Assembly (NCBI RefSeq): GCF_013705725.1
Contig: NZ_CP055481.1
Coordinates: 5,146,001-5,210,000, forward strand
Length of the DNA: 64,000 nucleotides
DNA from: Klebsiella sp. RHBSTW-00484
GTDB taxonomy: Bacteria; Pseudomonadota; Gammaproteobacteria; Enterobacterales; Enterobacteriaceae
Direction of reading: 5' to 3'
The notes beneath the pieces are model-generated. The model made no database searches. It was not told the DNA's origin and worked only from the letters and a program-made list of their open reading frames with translations. The position numbers and the translations under genes were made by a program. Shown piece by piece: positions 1 to 7,658 of this stretch (its first letter is position 1; each line of letters begins with the position of its first letter).

Positions 1-1157
1 CAGCCCTGCTTTCCGGCACCACCCGCCCGCAAGATATTCGTCGTGGCCGCTGCAGCGCCGGGCACAAATCACTGTGGCACGATAGCTGGGGTGGCCTGCC
101 GCCAGCCAGCTTCTTCGATGAACTCGACCCCATTCTTAACCAGAACCTGACCTGGCCGATGTTCAGCGAAACCTGGACCGCCGATTTACCTGTCGGCACG
201 CTGACCGCCGAATGGGCGCAGCGTCTGGGCCTGACGCAAACCGTCACCATCTCCGGCGGCGCTTTCGACTGTCATATGGGCGCAGTCGGTGCTGGTGCCC
301 AACCTAACGCGCTGGTCAAAGTTATCGGTACCTCAACCTGCGACATCCTGATTGCCGACAAACAAAGCGTTGGCGAACGTACGGTGAAAGGGATCTGCGG
401 CCAGGTAGACGGTAGCGTGGTGCCCAACTTTATCGGTATGGAAGCCGGACAATCCGCTTTTGGCGACATCTATGCCTGGTTTGGCCGCATTCTTGGCTGG
501 CCACTCGAGCAGTTGGCGCTCGCGCATCCGGAACTGAAAGAGCAGATCAAAGTTAGCCAAAAACAGCTGCTACCCGCCCTGACCGAAGCCTGGGCAAAAA
601 ACCCATCCCTCGATCATCTGCCGGTGGTGTTGGACTGGTTTAACGGTCGCCGCACACCAAACGCAAACCAGCGTTTGAAAGGGGTGATTACCGACCTGAA
701 CCTCGCCACCGACGCTCCGGCGCTGTTCGGCGGACTGATTGCCGCTACCGCTTTCGGCGCACGCGCCATTATGGAGTGCTTCACCGAACAGGGTATCCCG
801 GTCAATAACGTGATGGCACTTGGCGGCATTGCGCGGAAAAACCAGGTAATCATGCAGGCCTGCTGCGATGTATTGAATCGCCCGCTGCAAATCGTCGCCT
901 CCGATCAGTGCTGCGCCCTGGGCGCCGCCATCTTTGCCGCCGTCGCCGCTGGCGTGTACCGCGATATTCCGACCGCGCAGGAGAACATGGCCAGCCAGGT
1001 GGAAAGCACCTTGCAGCCGCGCCCTGAGCAGGCACAACGTTTCGAACAACTCTATCAGCGCTACCAGCAATGGTCGGTCAGCGCAGAACAACTCTATCTC
1101 CCTTCGACTGCAAAGGCGGAAACAGCCCCGCAATCCCAGGCAGCTCTCACCCATTAA
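1..1157 (+). CDS. araB: Ribulokinase (3' part, 5' end outside window)
   Basis: Phosphorylates L-ribulose to L-ribulose-5-phosphate in cytoplasmic L-arabinose catabolism. The frame is open from base 3; the ATG at 159 is internal, because the codons before it ([24 protein letters not shown]) already match ribulokinase. Recognisable segments are the FGGY-type [27 protein letters not shown] and the C-terminal [20 protein letters not shown]. The C-terminal tail after QQWSVSAEQ is variable and weakly conserved. The stop lies 10 nt before araA, so araB and araA are one transcript. The arabinose promoter and araC are outside the window. Confidence 0.97.
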   Translation, partial: ALLSGTTRPQDIRRGRCSAGHKSLWHDSWGGLPPASFFDELDPILNQNLTWPMFSETWTADLPVGTLTAEWAQRLGLTQTVTISGGAFDCHMGAVGAGAQPNALVKVIGTSTCDILIADKQSVGERTVKGICGQVDGSVVPNFIGMEAGQSAFGDIYAWFGRILGWPLEQLALAHPELKEQIKVSQKQLLPALTEAWAKNPSLDHLPVVLDWFNGRRTPNANQRLKGVITDLNLATDAPALFGGLIAATAFGARAIMECFTEQGIPVNNVMALGGIARKNQVIMQACCDVLNRPLQIVASDQCCALGAAIFAAVAAGVYRDIPTAQENMASQVESTLQPRPEQAQRFEQLYQRYQQWSVSAEQLYLPSTAKAETAPQSQAALTH

Positions 1158-1167
1158 GGACATGAAA

Positions 1168-2670
1168 ATGACAATTTTTAATAACTATGAAGTGTGGTTC
1201 GTTATTGGTAGCCAGCATCTGTATGGCCCAGAAACGCTGCGTCAAGTCACGAAGCATGCCGAACATGTGGTGAATAGCCTCAATGCGGAAGCCAAACTGC
1301 CGTGCAAACTGGTGCTTAAACCGTTAGGCACCACCCCGGATGAAATCACCCATATTTGCCGCGACGCGAACTACGATGATAAGTGCGCCGGGATGGTGGT
1401 GTGGCTGCATACTTTCTCGCCTGCCAAAATGTGGATTAACGGCCTGACTATCCTCAATAAACCGCTGATGCAGTTCCATACCCAGTACAACGCGGCTCTG
1501 CCGTGGGACAGCATCGATATGGACTTTATGAACCTGAACCAGACCGCGCACGGCGGCCGCGAGTTCGGTTTTATCGGCGCGCGTATGCGTCAACAGCACA
1601 GCGTGGTAACCGGCCACTGGCAGGATCAGGAAGCTCATCAGCGCATCGGCTCATGGATGCGCCAGGCGGTATCGAAACAGGATACTCGCCATCTGAAAGT
1701 GTGCCGTTTCGGCGACAACATGCGTGAAGTGGCGGTCACTGACGGCGATAAAGTTGCCGCGCAAATCAAGTTCGGCTTCACGGTTAACACCTGGGCAGTG
1801 GGCGATCTGGTGCAGGTGGTCAACGCGGTCACTGAGGGTGAAATCAGCGCGCTGATCGATGAGTACGAAAGTACCTACCGACTGACGCCTGCGGCGCAAA
1901 TCCACGGCGATAAGCGTCAGAACGTGATTGATGCCGCACGCATCGAACTGGGGATGAAGCGCTTCCTCGAACAAGGTGGGTTCCATGCGTTCACCACCAC
2001 CTTTGAAGATTTACACGGCCTGAAGCAACTCCCGGGTCTGGCCGTACAACGTCTGATGCAGCAGGGCTACGGCTTTGCGGGCGAGGGCGACTGGAAAACC
2101 GCCGCTCTGCTTCGCATCATGAAGGTGATGGCAACTGGTCTGCAGGGCGGCACCTCCTTTATGGAGGATTACACCTACCACTTCGAGAAAGGCAACGATC
2201 TGGCGCTGGGCTCGCACATGCTGGAAGTCTGCCCGACCATCGCTACCGCCGAGAAACCGATTCTCGACGTGCAGCCGCTAGGCATCGGCGGTAAAGCCGA
2301 TCCGGCTCGTATCATTTTCAACACCCAGACCGGCCCGGCGATCGTCGCCAGCATGATCGATCTCGGCGATCGTTATCGTCTGTTGGTTAACACCATTGAA
2401 ACGGTGAAAACCCCGCACGATCTGCCGAAGCTGCCGGTGGCTAACGCCCTGTGGAAAGCCCATCCGGACCTGCGCACCGCGTCTGAAGCCTGGATTATCG
2501 CTGGCGGCGCGCACCACACCGTCTTCAGCCACGCGCTGACCCTGGACGATATGCGCCAGTTCGCCGAACTACAGGATATCGAGCTGACCGTGATTGATAA
2601 CGAGACCCGTCTGCCGTCGTTCAAAGATGCGCTGCGCTGGAACGAAGTTTATTACGGTTCAAAACGTTAA
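1168..2670 (+). CDS. araA: L-arabinose isomerase
   Basis: Converts L-arabinose to L-ribulose, the first step of the pathway, in the cytoplasm using Mn2+. The product is 500 aa, the usual enterobacterial length. The start [20 protein letters not shown] is the family N-terminus. ATG codons at 1162 and 1168 are two codons apart; 1168 is chosen because homologues begin MTIF, with AAGGA at 1155-1159 as ribosome site. The open frame continues upstream to 934 only because it overlaps araB out of frame. Active-site segments [18 protein letters not shown] and [11 protein letters not shown] are intact. It lies between araB (10 nt) and araD (186 nt). Confidence 0.98.
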   Translation: MTIFNNYEVWFVIGSQHLYGPETLRQVTKHAEHVVNSLNAEAKLPCKLVLKPLGTTPDEITHICRDANYDDKCAGMVVWLHTFSPAKMWINGLTILNKPLMQFHTQYNAALPWDSIDMDFMNLNQTAHGGREFGFIGARMRQQHSVVTGHWQDQEAHQRIGSWMRQAVSKQDTRHLKVCRFGDNMREVAVTDGDKVAAQIKFGFTVNTWAVGDLVQVVNAVTEGEISALIDEYESTYRLTPAAQIHGDKRQNVIDAARIELGMKRFLEQGGFHAFTTTFEDLHGLKQLPGLAVQRLMQQGYGFAGEGDWKTAALLRIMKVMATGLQGGTSFMEDYTYHFEKGNDLALGSHMLEVCPTIATAEKPILDVQPLGIGGKADPARIIFNTQTGPAIVASMIDLGDRYRLLVNTIETVKTPHDLPKLPVANALWKAHPDLRTASEAWIIAGGAHHTVFSHALTLDDMRQFAELQDIELTVIDNETRLPSFKDALRWNEVYYGSKR

Positions 2671-2682
2671 GAGGCCGTTCCC

Positions 2683-2825
2683 CTCACCCTAACCCTCTCC
2701 CCAGCGGGGAGAGGGGACCGCTCGAGCGCAATGCCGCCTTTCTCCCTCTCCCTTCGGCTGAGGAGGAAAGTTCAAGCGCGGCCCGCCGTTCTCCCTCTCC
2801 CTTTGGGAGAGGGCCGGGTGAGGGA
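2683..2825. repeat. Intergenic CCCTCTCCC-type palindromic repeats between araA and araD
   Basis: The araA-araD gap carries three related pyrimidine-rich blocks at about 2690-2716, 2742-2763 and 2790-2822. Two can fold: CCCTCTCCCC pairs with GGGGAGAGGG in the first, and CTCCCTCTCCC with GGGAGAGGG in the last. The outer ends (CCCTCACCCTAACCC and GGGCCGGGTGAGGG) are also complementary, so the whole block could form one nested structure. It would lie inside the araBAD message and could stabilise araBA or attenuate araD. The mRNA effect is inference. Confidence 0.7.
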
Positions 2826-2856
2826 AACCTGACTCGCCTGCTATTTGGAGTACATT

Positions 2857-3552
2857 ATGTTAGAAGATCTCAAACGCCAGGTCCTTGAAGCCAACCTGGC
2901 CCTGCCAAAGCACAATCTTGTCACCCTTACCTGGGGCAACGTCAGCGCCGTCGACCGTGAACAAGGCGTAATGGTGATTAAACCTTCCGGCGTCGACTAC
3001 AGCGTGATGACCGCCGAAGATATGGTCGTGGTCAGCCTTGAGACTGGCGAAGTTGTTGAAGGCAAGAAAAAACCCTCTTCAGATACGCCAACTCACCGCC
3101 TGCTGTATCAAGCATTTCCAACGCTGGGGGGCATCGTCCACACCCATTCACGCCACGCCACCATCTGGGCGCAGGCCGGGCAGTCGATTCCCGCCACTGG
3201 TACCACCCACGCCGACTATTTCTACGGCGCGGTTCCCTGCACCCGCCTGATGACCGATGACGAAATCAACGGTGAATACGAGTGGGAAACGGGTGAAGTG
3301 ATCGTCGAAACCTTCCGTGAAAAAGGCATCGATCCGGCGCAAATGCCCGGCGTACTGGTACACTCCCACGGCCCGTTTGCCTGGGGAAAAAACGCAGAAG
3401 ACGCGGTGCATAACGCCATCGTGCTCGAAGAGATCGCCTATATGGGCATTTTCTGCCGCCAGCTGGCACCGCAATTACCAGATATGCAGCAAACGCTGCT
3501 GGATAAACACTATCTGCGTAAACACGGGGCGAAAGCCTATTACGGGCAGTAA
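2857..3552 (+). CDS. araD: L-ribulose-5-phosphate 4-epimerase
   Basis: Epimerises L-ribulose-5-phosphate to D-xylulose-5-phosphate, the last step linking arabinose to the pentose phosphate pathway. The product is 231 aa, the E. coli length. ATG at 2857 follows TTGGAG at 2845-2850; an in-frame TTG at 2845 would add four residues and is not needed. Class II aldolase family features are visible: [14 protein letters not shown], the zinc-binding HTHSRHAT and the later [10 protein letters not shown]. The gene is intact although an insertion sequence begins about 55 nt after its stop. Confidence 0.98.
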   Translation: MLEDLKRQVLEANLALPKHNLVTLTWGNVSAVDREQGVMVIKPSGVDYSVMTAEDMVVVSLETGEVVEGKKKPSSDTPTHRLLYQAFPTLGGIVHTHSRHATIWAQAGQSIPATGTTHADYFYGAVPCTRLMTDDEINGEYEWETGEVIVETFREKGIDPAQMPGVLVHSHGPFAWGKNAEDAVHNAIVLEEIAYMGIFCRQLAPQLPDMQQTLLDKHYLRKHGAKAYYGQ

Positions 3553-3571
3553 AGCTCCACCGCATTCCCGG

Positions 3572-3607
3572 CTACAGGTTCACAGCCGTCTGCAGACTGG
3601 TAGCCCG
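3572..3607. repeat. REP/BIME remnant, left half, interrupted by the insertion sequence
   Basis: The segment with TTCCCGGCTACAGGTTCACA, then CGTCTGCA and GTAGCCCG, matches the intact REP pair at 50332-50426 read on the opposite strand (CGGGCTACAGGTTCACA...CGTCTGCA...GTAGCCCGG). Its other half continues after the insertion sequence at 4996-5023 as CGGACAGGTGCGAAGCGCC followed by CTCCGGGAA. Joining TAGCC (3601-3605) to CGGACAGG (4996) restores an ordinary REP arm. Confidence 0.8.
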
Positions 3608-3612
3608 ATGTG

Positions 3613-3690
3613 ATGGACACCTCCCACCTTACGGCATCAGAACGTGCCAGACTGGAAGTGTTACCTGCAGTCCACAGGAGGAGGTGTCCA
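3613..3690 (+). promoter_or_regulatory. Inverted repeat in the transposase leader, overlapping the ribosome site
   Basis: The left terminal repeat TGGACACCTCC (3614-3624) is complementary to GGAGGTGTCCA at 3680-3690, just before the transposase ATG at 3693. RNA read in from outside the element would pair these 11 bases and bury the GGAGG ribosome site. A transcript starting inside the element would lack the left arm. The base pairing is visible; the control role is inferred from other insertion sequences that shield themselves from external transcription. Confidence 0.65.
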
Positions 3691-3692
3691 CC

Positions 3693-4715
3693 ATGAATAT
3701 TAAACGTATCGGTCTTGACCTGGCAAAAAATGTCTTTCAGATCCATGCTGTGGATCACCATGAACATGTCGTCGTGCGGAAATCTCTCCGCCGCGCCCAC
3801 ATGCACGCTTATTTCTCTCAGCTGGCTCCCTGCACCGTCGGGATTGAAGCCTGCGCGTCATCCCACTACTGGGCCCGCGAACTCACCCGCATGGGACATA
3901 CCGTGCACATTATTCCCCCGAAGTTTGTTAAGCCCTACCTCAGGGGCAACAAGAATGATGCCAACGATGCCGAAGCCATCTGTGAAGCCATCAGCCGCCC
4001 CGCCATGCGCTTCGTCGCGGTTAAGACAGAGCGCCAGCAGACTCTTCAGGCTGAGCATCGCGTGCGGGCCAGAGTGATAAAAAGCCGCACGGCGCTGTGC
4101 AACGAGATACGGGGCTTTCTGGGCGAATTCGGCGTGGTGCTGCCGGTCGGCATCAGCCAGTTGCGTAAGGCGCTGCCGGAGATACTGTCACAGCAGGAGC
4201 AGTGGGATGACCGGTTTATGCGCCTGCTGTGCGAGCTGGCCGAAGAGCTGCGGATGCTGGATGACCGGGTGGCGGGGCATGACCGGCGGCTCGCAGAGGC
4301 GGCGCGGGAAGATATCTGCATCCAGCGGCTGATGAAAATAGAAGGTATCGGCGTGATAACCGCCAGCGCGATGGTGGCGTTGTTGGGTGACGCGACGCAG
4401 TTTAAGAACGGTCGGGAGATGGCGGCTTATGTGGGGCTGGTTCCCCGGCAGCACTCAAGCGGCGGTAAGCAGCAGCTGGGGCATATCAGCAAGCGGGGTG
4501 ACAGCTACCTGCGTACGCTGGTCATCCACGGGGCACGGTCAGTTCTGAAGACATGTGCAGGCAAAGAAGACCGGCGGAGCCAGTGGCTGCAGTCGGTGGT
4601 GGAAAGACGGAACCGGAATATCGCGACGGTGGCGCTGGCGAACAAGAATGTGCGGATAGCGTGGGCGGTGATGAGTCGCGGAGAAGATTACCATGGCTCA
4701 CGGGTCGCCGGTTAA
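3693..4715 (+). CDS. IS110-family (IS1111 group) DEDD transposase
   Basis: A 340-residue transposase. The N-terminal RuvC-like DEDD domain shows D9 (GLDLAKN), E52 (GIEAC) and D89/D92 (KNDANDAEA). A long helical region spans about 115-205. The C-terminal Transposase_20 domain has IEGIGVITASAMVALLGD near 213-230 and PRQHSSGGKQQLGHISKRGD, which carries the family's serine region. ATG 3693 is preferred over GTG 3684 because MNIKRIGLDLAKN is a typical start and GGAGGAGG lies just upstream. The reading frame is intact, so the element may be active. IS110 enzymes are RNA-guided; the candidate guide RNA follows this gene. Confidence 0.93.
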   Translation: MNIKRIGLDLAKNVFQIHAVDHHEHVVVRKSLRRAHMHAYFSQLAPCTVGIEACASSHYWARELTRMGHTVHIIPPKFVKPYLRGNKNDANDAEAICEAISRPAMRFVAVKTERQQTLQAEHRVRARVIKSRTALCNEIRGFLGEFGVVLPVGISQLRKALPEILSQQEQWDDRFMRLLCELAEELRMLDDRVAGHDRRLAEAAREDICIQRLMKIEGIGVITASAMVALLGDATQFKNGREMAAYVGLVPRQHSSGGKQQLGHISKRGDSYLRTLVIHGARSVLKTCAGKEDRRSQWLQSVVERRNRNIATVALANKNVRIAWAVMSRGEDYHGSRVAG

Positions 4716-4735
4716 CCGACGCCCCGTGAGCCATG
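4692..4735 (+). other. Hairpin spanning the transposase stop codon
   Basis: CATGGCTCACGGG (4692-4704) and CCCGTGAGCCATG (4723-4735) form a perfect 13-bp stem around an 18-nt loop that contains the TAA stop at 4713-4715. No T-run follows (CAGTAAAAAGAG), so a simple intrinsic terminator is unlikely. It may separate the transposase message from the non-coding RNA downstream, by processing or by protecting a 3' end. That role is inference. Confidence 0.7.
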
Positions 4736-4739
4736 CAGT

Positions 4740-4975
4740 AAAAAGAGCAGTAACCCTGTCGTGAGATTGCGAAGCGATTTAGCGTGATGAGTAACCGGTA
4801 AGACCAGCACCTGAGAAATCCGGCCTGTCCGAAGGCTCCCTGCGAAGCAAAGCCGATAGCCCGAAAGGAAGCAGGTGCGCAGAACACATCATGGCCCGGG
4901 TACGACGGTACCGAACGAGAGGCCGGATATACGAACGCAACTTACCCTGGTGACTCACACAAAAAATAGCTTGCA
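4740..4975 (+). ncRNA. Candidate bridge RNA (seekRNA) of the IS1111-type element
   Basis: The right-end non-coding region folds into two loops. Loop 1 is closed by GCACCTG (4807-4813) with CAGGTGC (4872-4878). It holds CCTGTCCG (4824-4831), a tip stem GGCT/AGCC (4834-4837/4851-4854) and TAGCCCG (4857-4863). CCTGTCCG is the reverse complement of the right flank 4996-5003, and TAGCCCG equals the left flank 3601-3607. Loop 2 holds CACATC (4885-4890), the reverse complement of the left end 3607-3612; tip stems GGCC/GGCC and GGTAC/GTACC; and ATATACG (4927-4933), equal to the right end 4991-4997. This fits target-binding and donor-binding loops. RNA ends are estimates and expression is not shown. 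Confidence 0.75.
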
Positions 4976-4995
4976 TCACGGGAGGTGTCCATATA

Positions 4996-5023
4996 CGGAC
5001 AGGTGCGAAGCGCCGCCTCCGGG
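4996..5023. repeat. REP remnant, right half, after the insertion sequence
   Basis: CGGACAGGTGCGAAGCGCC followed by GCCTCCGGGAA is the second arm of the REP palindrome whose first part ends at 3605-3607. The first eight bases are complementary to a guide-like segment of the inserted element's candidate bridge RNA. Confidence 0.75.
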
Positions 5024-5041
5024 AACGGATGCCCGTCACAC

Positions 5042-5083
5042 CTGTATAAAACCCCAGCACCGTTACGCGAACCAGGCTATAAT
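5042..5083 (+). promoter_or_regulatory. LexA box and promoter of polB
   Basis: CTGTATAAAACCCCAG (5042-5057) matches the LexA consensus CTGT-N8-ACAG in 7 of 8 fixed positions, with CCAG in place of ACAG. It resembles the known E. coli polB operator. TATAAT follows at 5078-5083, 32 nt before the polB start. The nearby insertion sequence ends at about 4995, so the SOS control region is complete. Confidence 0.8.
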
Positions 5084-5114
5084 CAGGCCTGGTTTTTACT
5101 GATGAGAGCACGGC

Positions 5115-7472
5115 GTGACGCAGCCACGAGAAGGTTTTTTACTGACCCGTCACTGGCGGGATACCGCGCAGGGCACCGAACTGACCTTCTGGCTGGCGAC
5201 CGACGACGGTCCGCTTCAGGTCACGCTGCCGCCGCAGGAATCCGTTGCTTTCATCCCCGAATCCCAGCGCGCGCAGGTTGAACGCCTGCTGCAAGGGGAA
5301 AACGGCCACCGTCTTGCTCCCCTCACCCTGAAAGATTTTCATCGCCAGCCGGTGTTTGGCCTCTACTGCCGCGCTCACCGCCAGCTGATGCGGCTGGAAA
5401 AAAAGCTGCGCGAAAACGGCATCACGGTCTATGAAGGCGACATTCGTCCGCCAGAGCGCTATCTGATGGAGCGCTTTATCACCGCCCCGGTGTGGGTCGA
5501 AGGCGACGCGCGTGGCCAGCAGCTGGTTAACGCGCGGATGAAGCCCAACCCCGATTACCGCCCGCCGCTGAAATGGGTCTCACTGGATATCGAAACCAGC
5601 CGCCACGGCGAGCTCTACTGCATCGGCCTTGAAGGCTGCGGGCAGCGGGTCGTCTATATGCTCGGGCCTGAACCCGTCTCACCGCCTGCCGTTGATTTCA
5701 ATCTGGAGTACGTCGCCAGCCGCCCCCTGCTGCTGGAAAAGCTTAATGCCTGGTTTGCCGCCCACGACCCGGACGTACTGATCGGCTGGAACGTAGTGCA
5801 GTTCGATTTACGCGTCCTGCAAAAGCATGCCGAGCGCTATCGTATCCCGCTGATGCTCGGGCGCGGCAACAGCGAGCTGGAGTGGCGCGAGCACGGTTTT
5901 AAAAACGGCGTCTTCTTCGCTCAGGCCAACGGCCGCTTAATTATCGACGGTATCGAGGCGCTAAAATCCGCCTTCTGGAACTTCTCCTCTTTTGCGCTGG
6001 AATCGGTCGCTCGTGAGCTGCTCGGCGAGGGGAAAGCCATTGATAATCCCTGGGATCGGATGGACGAAATCGACCGCCGCTTTAACGAAGATAAACCGGC
6101 GCTGGCGACCTATAACCTCCAGGACTGCGAGCTGGTTACGCGTATCTTTCATAAAACGGAGATCATGCCGTTTTTGCTGGAGCGCGCGACGGTCAACGGC
6201 CTGCCAGCAGATCGTCACGGCGGCTCGGTCGCCGCCTTCGGCCATCTCTATTTCCCGCGTATGCACCGTTTGGGCTACGTCGCGCCAAACCTCGGCGAAG
6301 TGCCGCCACAGGCCAGCCCCGGCGGCTACGTGATGGACTCGCGGCCCGGCCTGTACGATTCGGTGCTGGTGCTGGACTATAAGAGCCTGTACCCGTCAAT
6401 TATCCGCACCTTCCTGATTGACCCGGTCGGGCTGGTCGAGGGGCTGGCGCAGCCCGATAACGAACACAGCACCGAAGGCTTTCTCGGCGCACGTTTCTCG
6501 CGTGAGAAACACTGCCTGCCGGGTATTGTCGGGCAAATCTGGCACGGGCGCGATGAGGCTAAACTGCACAAAAACAAACCGCTGTCGCAGGCGCTGAAGA
6601 TCATCATGAACGCCTTTTATGGCGTGCTGGGCACCAGCGCCTGCCGCTTTTTCGATCCGCGCCTGGCCTCCTCAATCACCATGCGCGGCCACGCCATTAT
6701 GCGCCAGACCAAAGCGCTGATTGAATCCCAGGGCTATGACGTTATCTACGGCGATACCGACTCCACCTTCGTGTGGCTAAAGCGCGCCCACAGCGAAGAA
6801 GAGGCAAGCAAAATCGGCCGCTCGCTGGTGGCCTTCGTCAATGCGTGGTGGGCAACAGAACTTGGCAAAGATAATCTGACCAGCATCCTGGAACTGGAGT
6901 TTGAAACCCACTTCTGCCGCTTTTTAATGCCGACCATTCGCGGTGCCGATACCGGCAGTAAAAAACGCTACGCCGGGATGATTCAGGATGCAGACGAGCA
7001 GCGGATGGTGTTTAAAGGGCTGGAGACGGTACGCACCGACTGGACGCCGCTGGCCCAGCAGTTTCAACAGGAGCTTTATCTGCGCATCTTCCGCAATCAG
7101 CCTTACCGGGAGTATGTGCGCGAAACCATTGATAAGCTGATGAACGGCGAGCTTAACGATCGGCTGATCTACCGTAAACGTCTGCGCCGCCCGCTGGCGG
7201 AGTATCAGCGCAATGTGCCGCCGCACGTGCGAGCGGCCAGGCTCGCGGATGAGCAAAACGTCAAGCTGGGCAGGCCGCAGCAGTATCAGCAGCGCGGCAG
7301 CATTAAGTATGTCTGGACCACCAGCGGACCCGAGCCGGTGGACTACCAACAATCACCGCTCGATTATGAGCACTATTTGTCAAAGCAATTACAGCCTGTT
7401 GCCGACGGAATTCTTCCCTTTGTCGACGACGATTTTGCTACAATAGTGACAGGTCAGCTGGGGCTATTTTGA
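5115..7472 (+). CDS. polB: DNA polymerase II, SOS-inducible
   Basis: Family B DNA polymerase acting in replication restart and translesion synthesis. The product is 785 aa (E. coli 783). The 3'-5' exonuclease motif [11 protein letters not shown] has D158 and E160. Polymerase motifs are [22 protein letters not shown] and [10 protein letters not shown]. The last residues QLGLF are the sliding-clamp binding peptide. The start is GTG at 5115; the first residues ([16 protein letters not shown]) align with the E. coli start (MAQAGFILTRHWRD). The LexA box at 5042 explains its SOS control. The araD-polB neighbourhood is conserved with E. coli apart from the insertion sequence. Confidence 0.97.
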   Translation: MTQPREGFLLTRHWRDTAQGTELTFWLATDDGPLQVTLPPQESVAFIPESQRAQVERLLQGENGHRLAPLTLKDFHRQPVFGLYCRAHRQLMRLEKKLRENGITVYEGDIRPPERYLMERFITAPVWVEGDARGQQLVNARMKPNPDYRPPLKWVSLDIETSRHGELYCIGLEGCGQRVVYMLGPEPVSPPAVDFNLEYVASRPLLLEKLNAWFAAHDPDVLIGWNVVQFDLRVLQKHAERYRIPLMLGRGNSELEWREHGFKNGVFFAQANGRLIIDGIEALKSAFWNFSSFALESVARELLGEGKAIDNPWDRMDEIDRRFNEDKPALATYNLQDCELVTRIFHKTEIMPFLLERATVNGLPADRHGGSVAAFGHLYFPRMHRLGYVAPNLGEVPPQASPGGYVMDSRPGLYDSVLVLDYKSLYPSIIRTFLIDPVGLVEGLAQPDNEHSTEGFLGARFSREKHCLPGIVGQIWHGRDEAKLHKNKPLSQALKIIMNAFYGVLGTSACRFFDPRLASSITMRGHAIMRQTKALIESQGYDVIYGDTDSTFVWLKRAHSEEEASKIGRSLVAFVNAWWATELGKDNLTSILELEFETHFCRFLMPTIRGADTGSKKRYAGMIQDADEQRMVFKGLETVRTDWTPLAQQFQQELYLRIFRNQPYREYVRETIDKLMNGELNDRLIYRKRLRRPLAEYQRNVPPHVRAARLADEQNVKLGRPQQYQQRGSIKYVWTTSGPEPVDYQQSPLDYEHYLSKQLQPVADGILPFVDDDFATIVTGQLGLF

Positions 7473-7658
7473 TTTTCACTCACTCATTCAGCTTGCAAAA
7501 AAGCTACAAATTGAGGGGTGAGGAGGACGTGACGAACGTTCCGCCATCCAGTAATATAGCGCCCTTTCCATTCCCGGACCCAATATTGACGCATCTCCGA
7601 CCTTTCAGGAGACTCTCAACTATTGCCTGCAATTAAAGAACTAAAGAGCCGAACATAT

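Larger units (their letters stand above)
3606..4995 (+). mobile_element. IS1111-type insertion sequence (IS110 family) in a REP element
   Basis: The element is about 1390 bp, with one transposase gene and a long non-coding right end. The 12-bp inverted repeats ATGGACACCTCC (3613-3624) and GGAGGTGTCCAT (4981-4992) are perfect and subterminal, with short extensions outside them, as in the IS1111 subgroup. Both junctions show CG (3606-3607 and 4996-4997), taken as a shared core dinucleotide, so the exact end is ambiguous by two bases. The insertion splits a REP palindrome between araD and polB without damaging either gene. The IS name was not determined. Confidence 0.9.

Noticed and set aside
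4522..4887. 121-codon minus-strand frame in the IS right end
   Set aside because: It runs across the transposase 3' end and the structured guide-RNA region, and has no domain or ribosome site. The RNA explanation accounts for the conservation.
4716..4980. IS right end as a degraded passenger gene
   Set aside because: All frames are short. The paired stems and end-matching segments fit a structured RNA instead.
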